In this document: one piece after another, positions 6,764 through 6,900 of the stretch | Layout of the letters: every line of letters starts with the position of its first letter | Numbering within the stretch: the first letter of the stretch is position 1 | Origin: Burkholderiales bacterium | GTDB lineage: Bacteria; Pseudomonadota; Gammaproteobacteria; Burkholderiales; Burkholderiaceae | Length of the DNA: 6,900 nt | Reading direction: 5' to 3' | Assembly (NCBI GenBank): GCA_947447845.1 | Contig: CANFNO010000154.1 | Location: forward strand, 1 to 6,900 | Made by a program: the position numbers and the translations under genes | The notes under the pieces: model-generated | The model's input: the letters and a program-made list of their open reading frames with translations, nothing else | Databases searched by the model: none | What the model was told of the DNA's origin: nothing

Positions 6764-6900
6764 ATGAGTGCATCGCATATCGCTGTGAAAGGCGTCAACA
6801 AAATCTTCGCCAGTGCAGACCGGGAAGTGGTCGCACTGAAAGACATCCAGCTCGAGATTCCGCAAGGCCAGTTTGTCTGCCTGCTCGGTCCCTCGGGCTG
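6764..6900 (+). CDS. ATP-binding subunit of the NitT/TauT-type ABC importer (SsuB/TauB-like), 5' part only
   Basis: Forty-five full codons are visible before the right edge. The N-terminal strand (HIAVKGVNKIF), the ALKDIQLEIPQGQFVCLLGPSG segment and the truncated P-loop, which should continue to G-x-G-K-S/T, are typical of ABC importer ATPases of this class. The Walker A lysine, signature motif and Walker B are outside the window. It begins 1 nt after the permease stop, completing the usual binding protein - permease - ATPase order, and would drive uptake from the cytoplasmic side. Confidence 0.94.
   Translation, partial: MSASHIAVKGVNKIFASADREVVALKDIQLEIPQGQFVCLLGPSG

Noticed and set aside
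6106..6846. A 246-codon open frame on the minus strand opposite the permease and ATPase start
   Set aside because: It is antisense to well-supported transporter genes, and its His/Gln/Ala-rich composition is typical of a shadow frame.

Overview
The window looks like chromosomal DNA of a GC-rich betaproteobacterium, probably Burkholderiales in the Comamonadaceae range. I infer this from codon use (G/C-rich third positions) and from the style of the encoded proteins. It is a judgement by eye, not a database match.

Layout: two transcription units diverge from a 250-bp intergenic region (4707-4956). To the left, on the minus strand, one uninterrupted reading frame runs from an ATG at 4706 off the left edge, with at least 1568 codons visible. 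I checked the frame triplet by triplet and found no stop codon or frameshift. It encodes a giant multidomain signalling protein. In order it has an N-terminal protein-kinase-like domain, an AAA/STAND-type ATPase with intact Walker A and B motifs, a long helical (TPR-like) region, a GAF sensor domain, a short coiled coil, a HisKA dimerisation/phosphoacceptor domain (His1492), and the start of what should be an ATPase (HATPase_c) domain. This is the architecture usually annotated as trifunctional serine/threonine kinase / ATP-binding protein / sensor histidine kinase.

To the right, on the plus strand, is a compact ABC importer operon of the nitrate/sulfonate/taurine (NitT/TauT, SsuABC-like) class. 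It comprises a periplasmic NMT1-type substrate-binding protein with a Sec signal peptide (4957-5931), an inner-membrane permease (5938-6762), and the beginning of the ATP-binding subunit (6764 to the right edge, ending inside the Walker A motif). The gaps are 6 nt and 1 nt, so the three are almost certainly co-transcribed. The substrate cannot be read from the sequence.

The most notable observation is that the N-terminal kinase domain keeps the structural hallmarks of its family (a PPE-x-SGRMNR motif, DLYALG, EQRYQSA) but has lost every catalytic signature: HRD reads HGN, DFG reads NFD, and the beta-3 lysine position appears to be Arg. It is predicted to be a pseudokinase fused to an apparently intact ATPase and histidine kinase. 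The intergenic region also holds a perfect 7-bp inverted repeat just upstream of the kinase ribosome binding site, plus weaker dyads that could be operators or leader hairpins. The divergent arrangement suggests, but does not show, that the sensor kinase and the transporter respond to the same signal.
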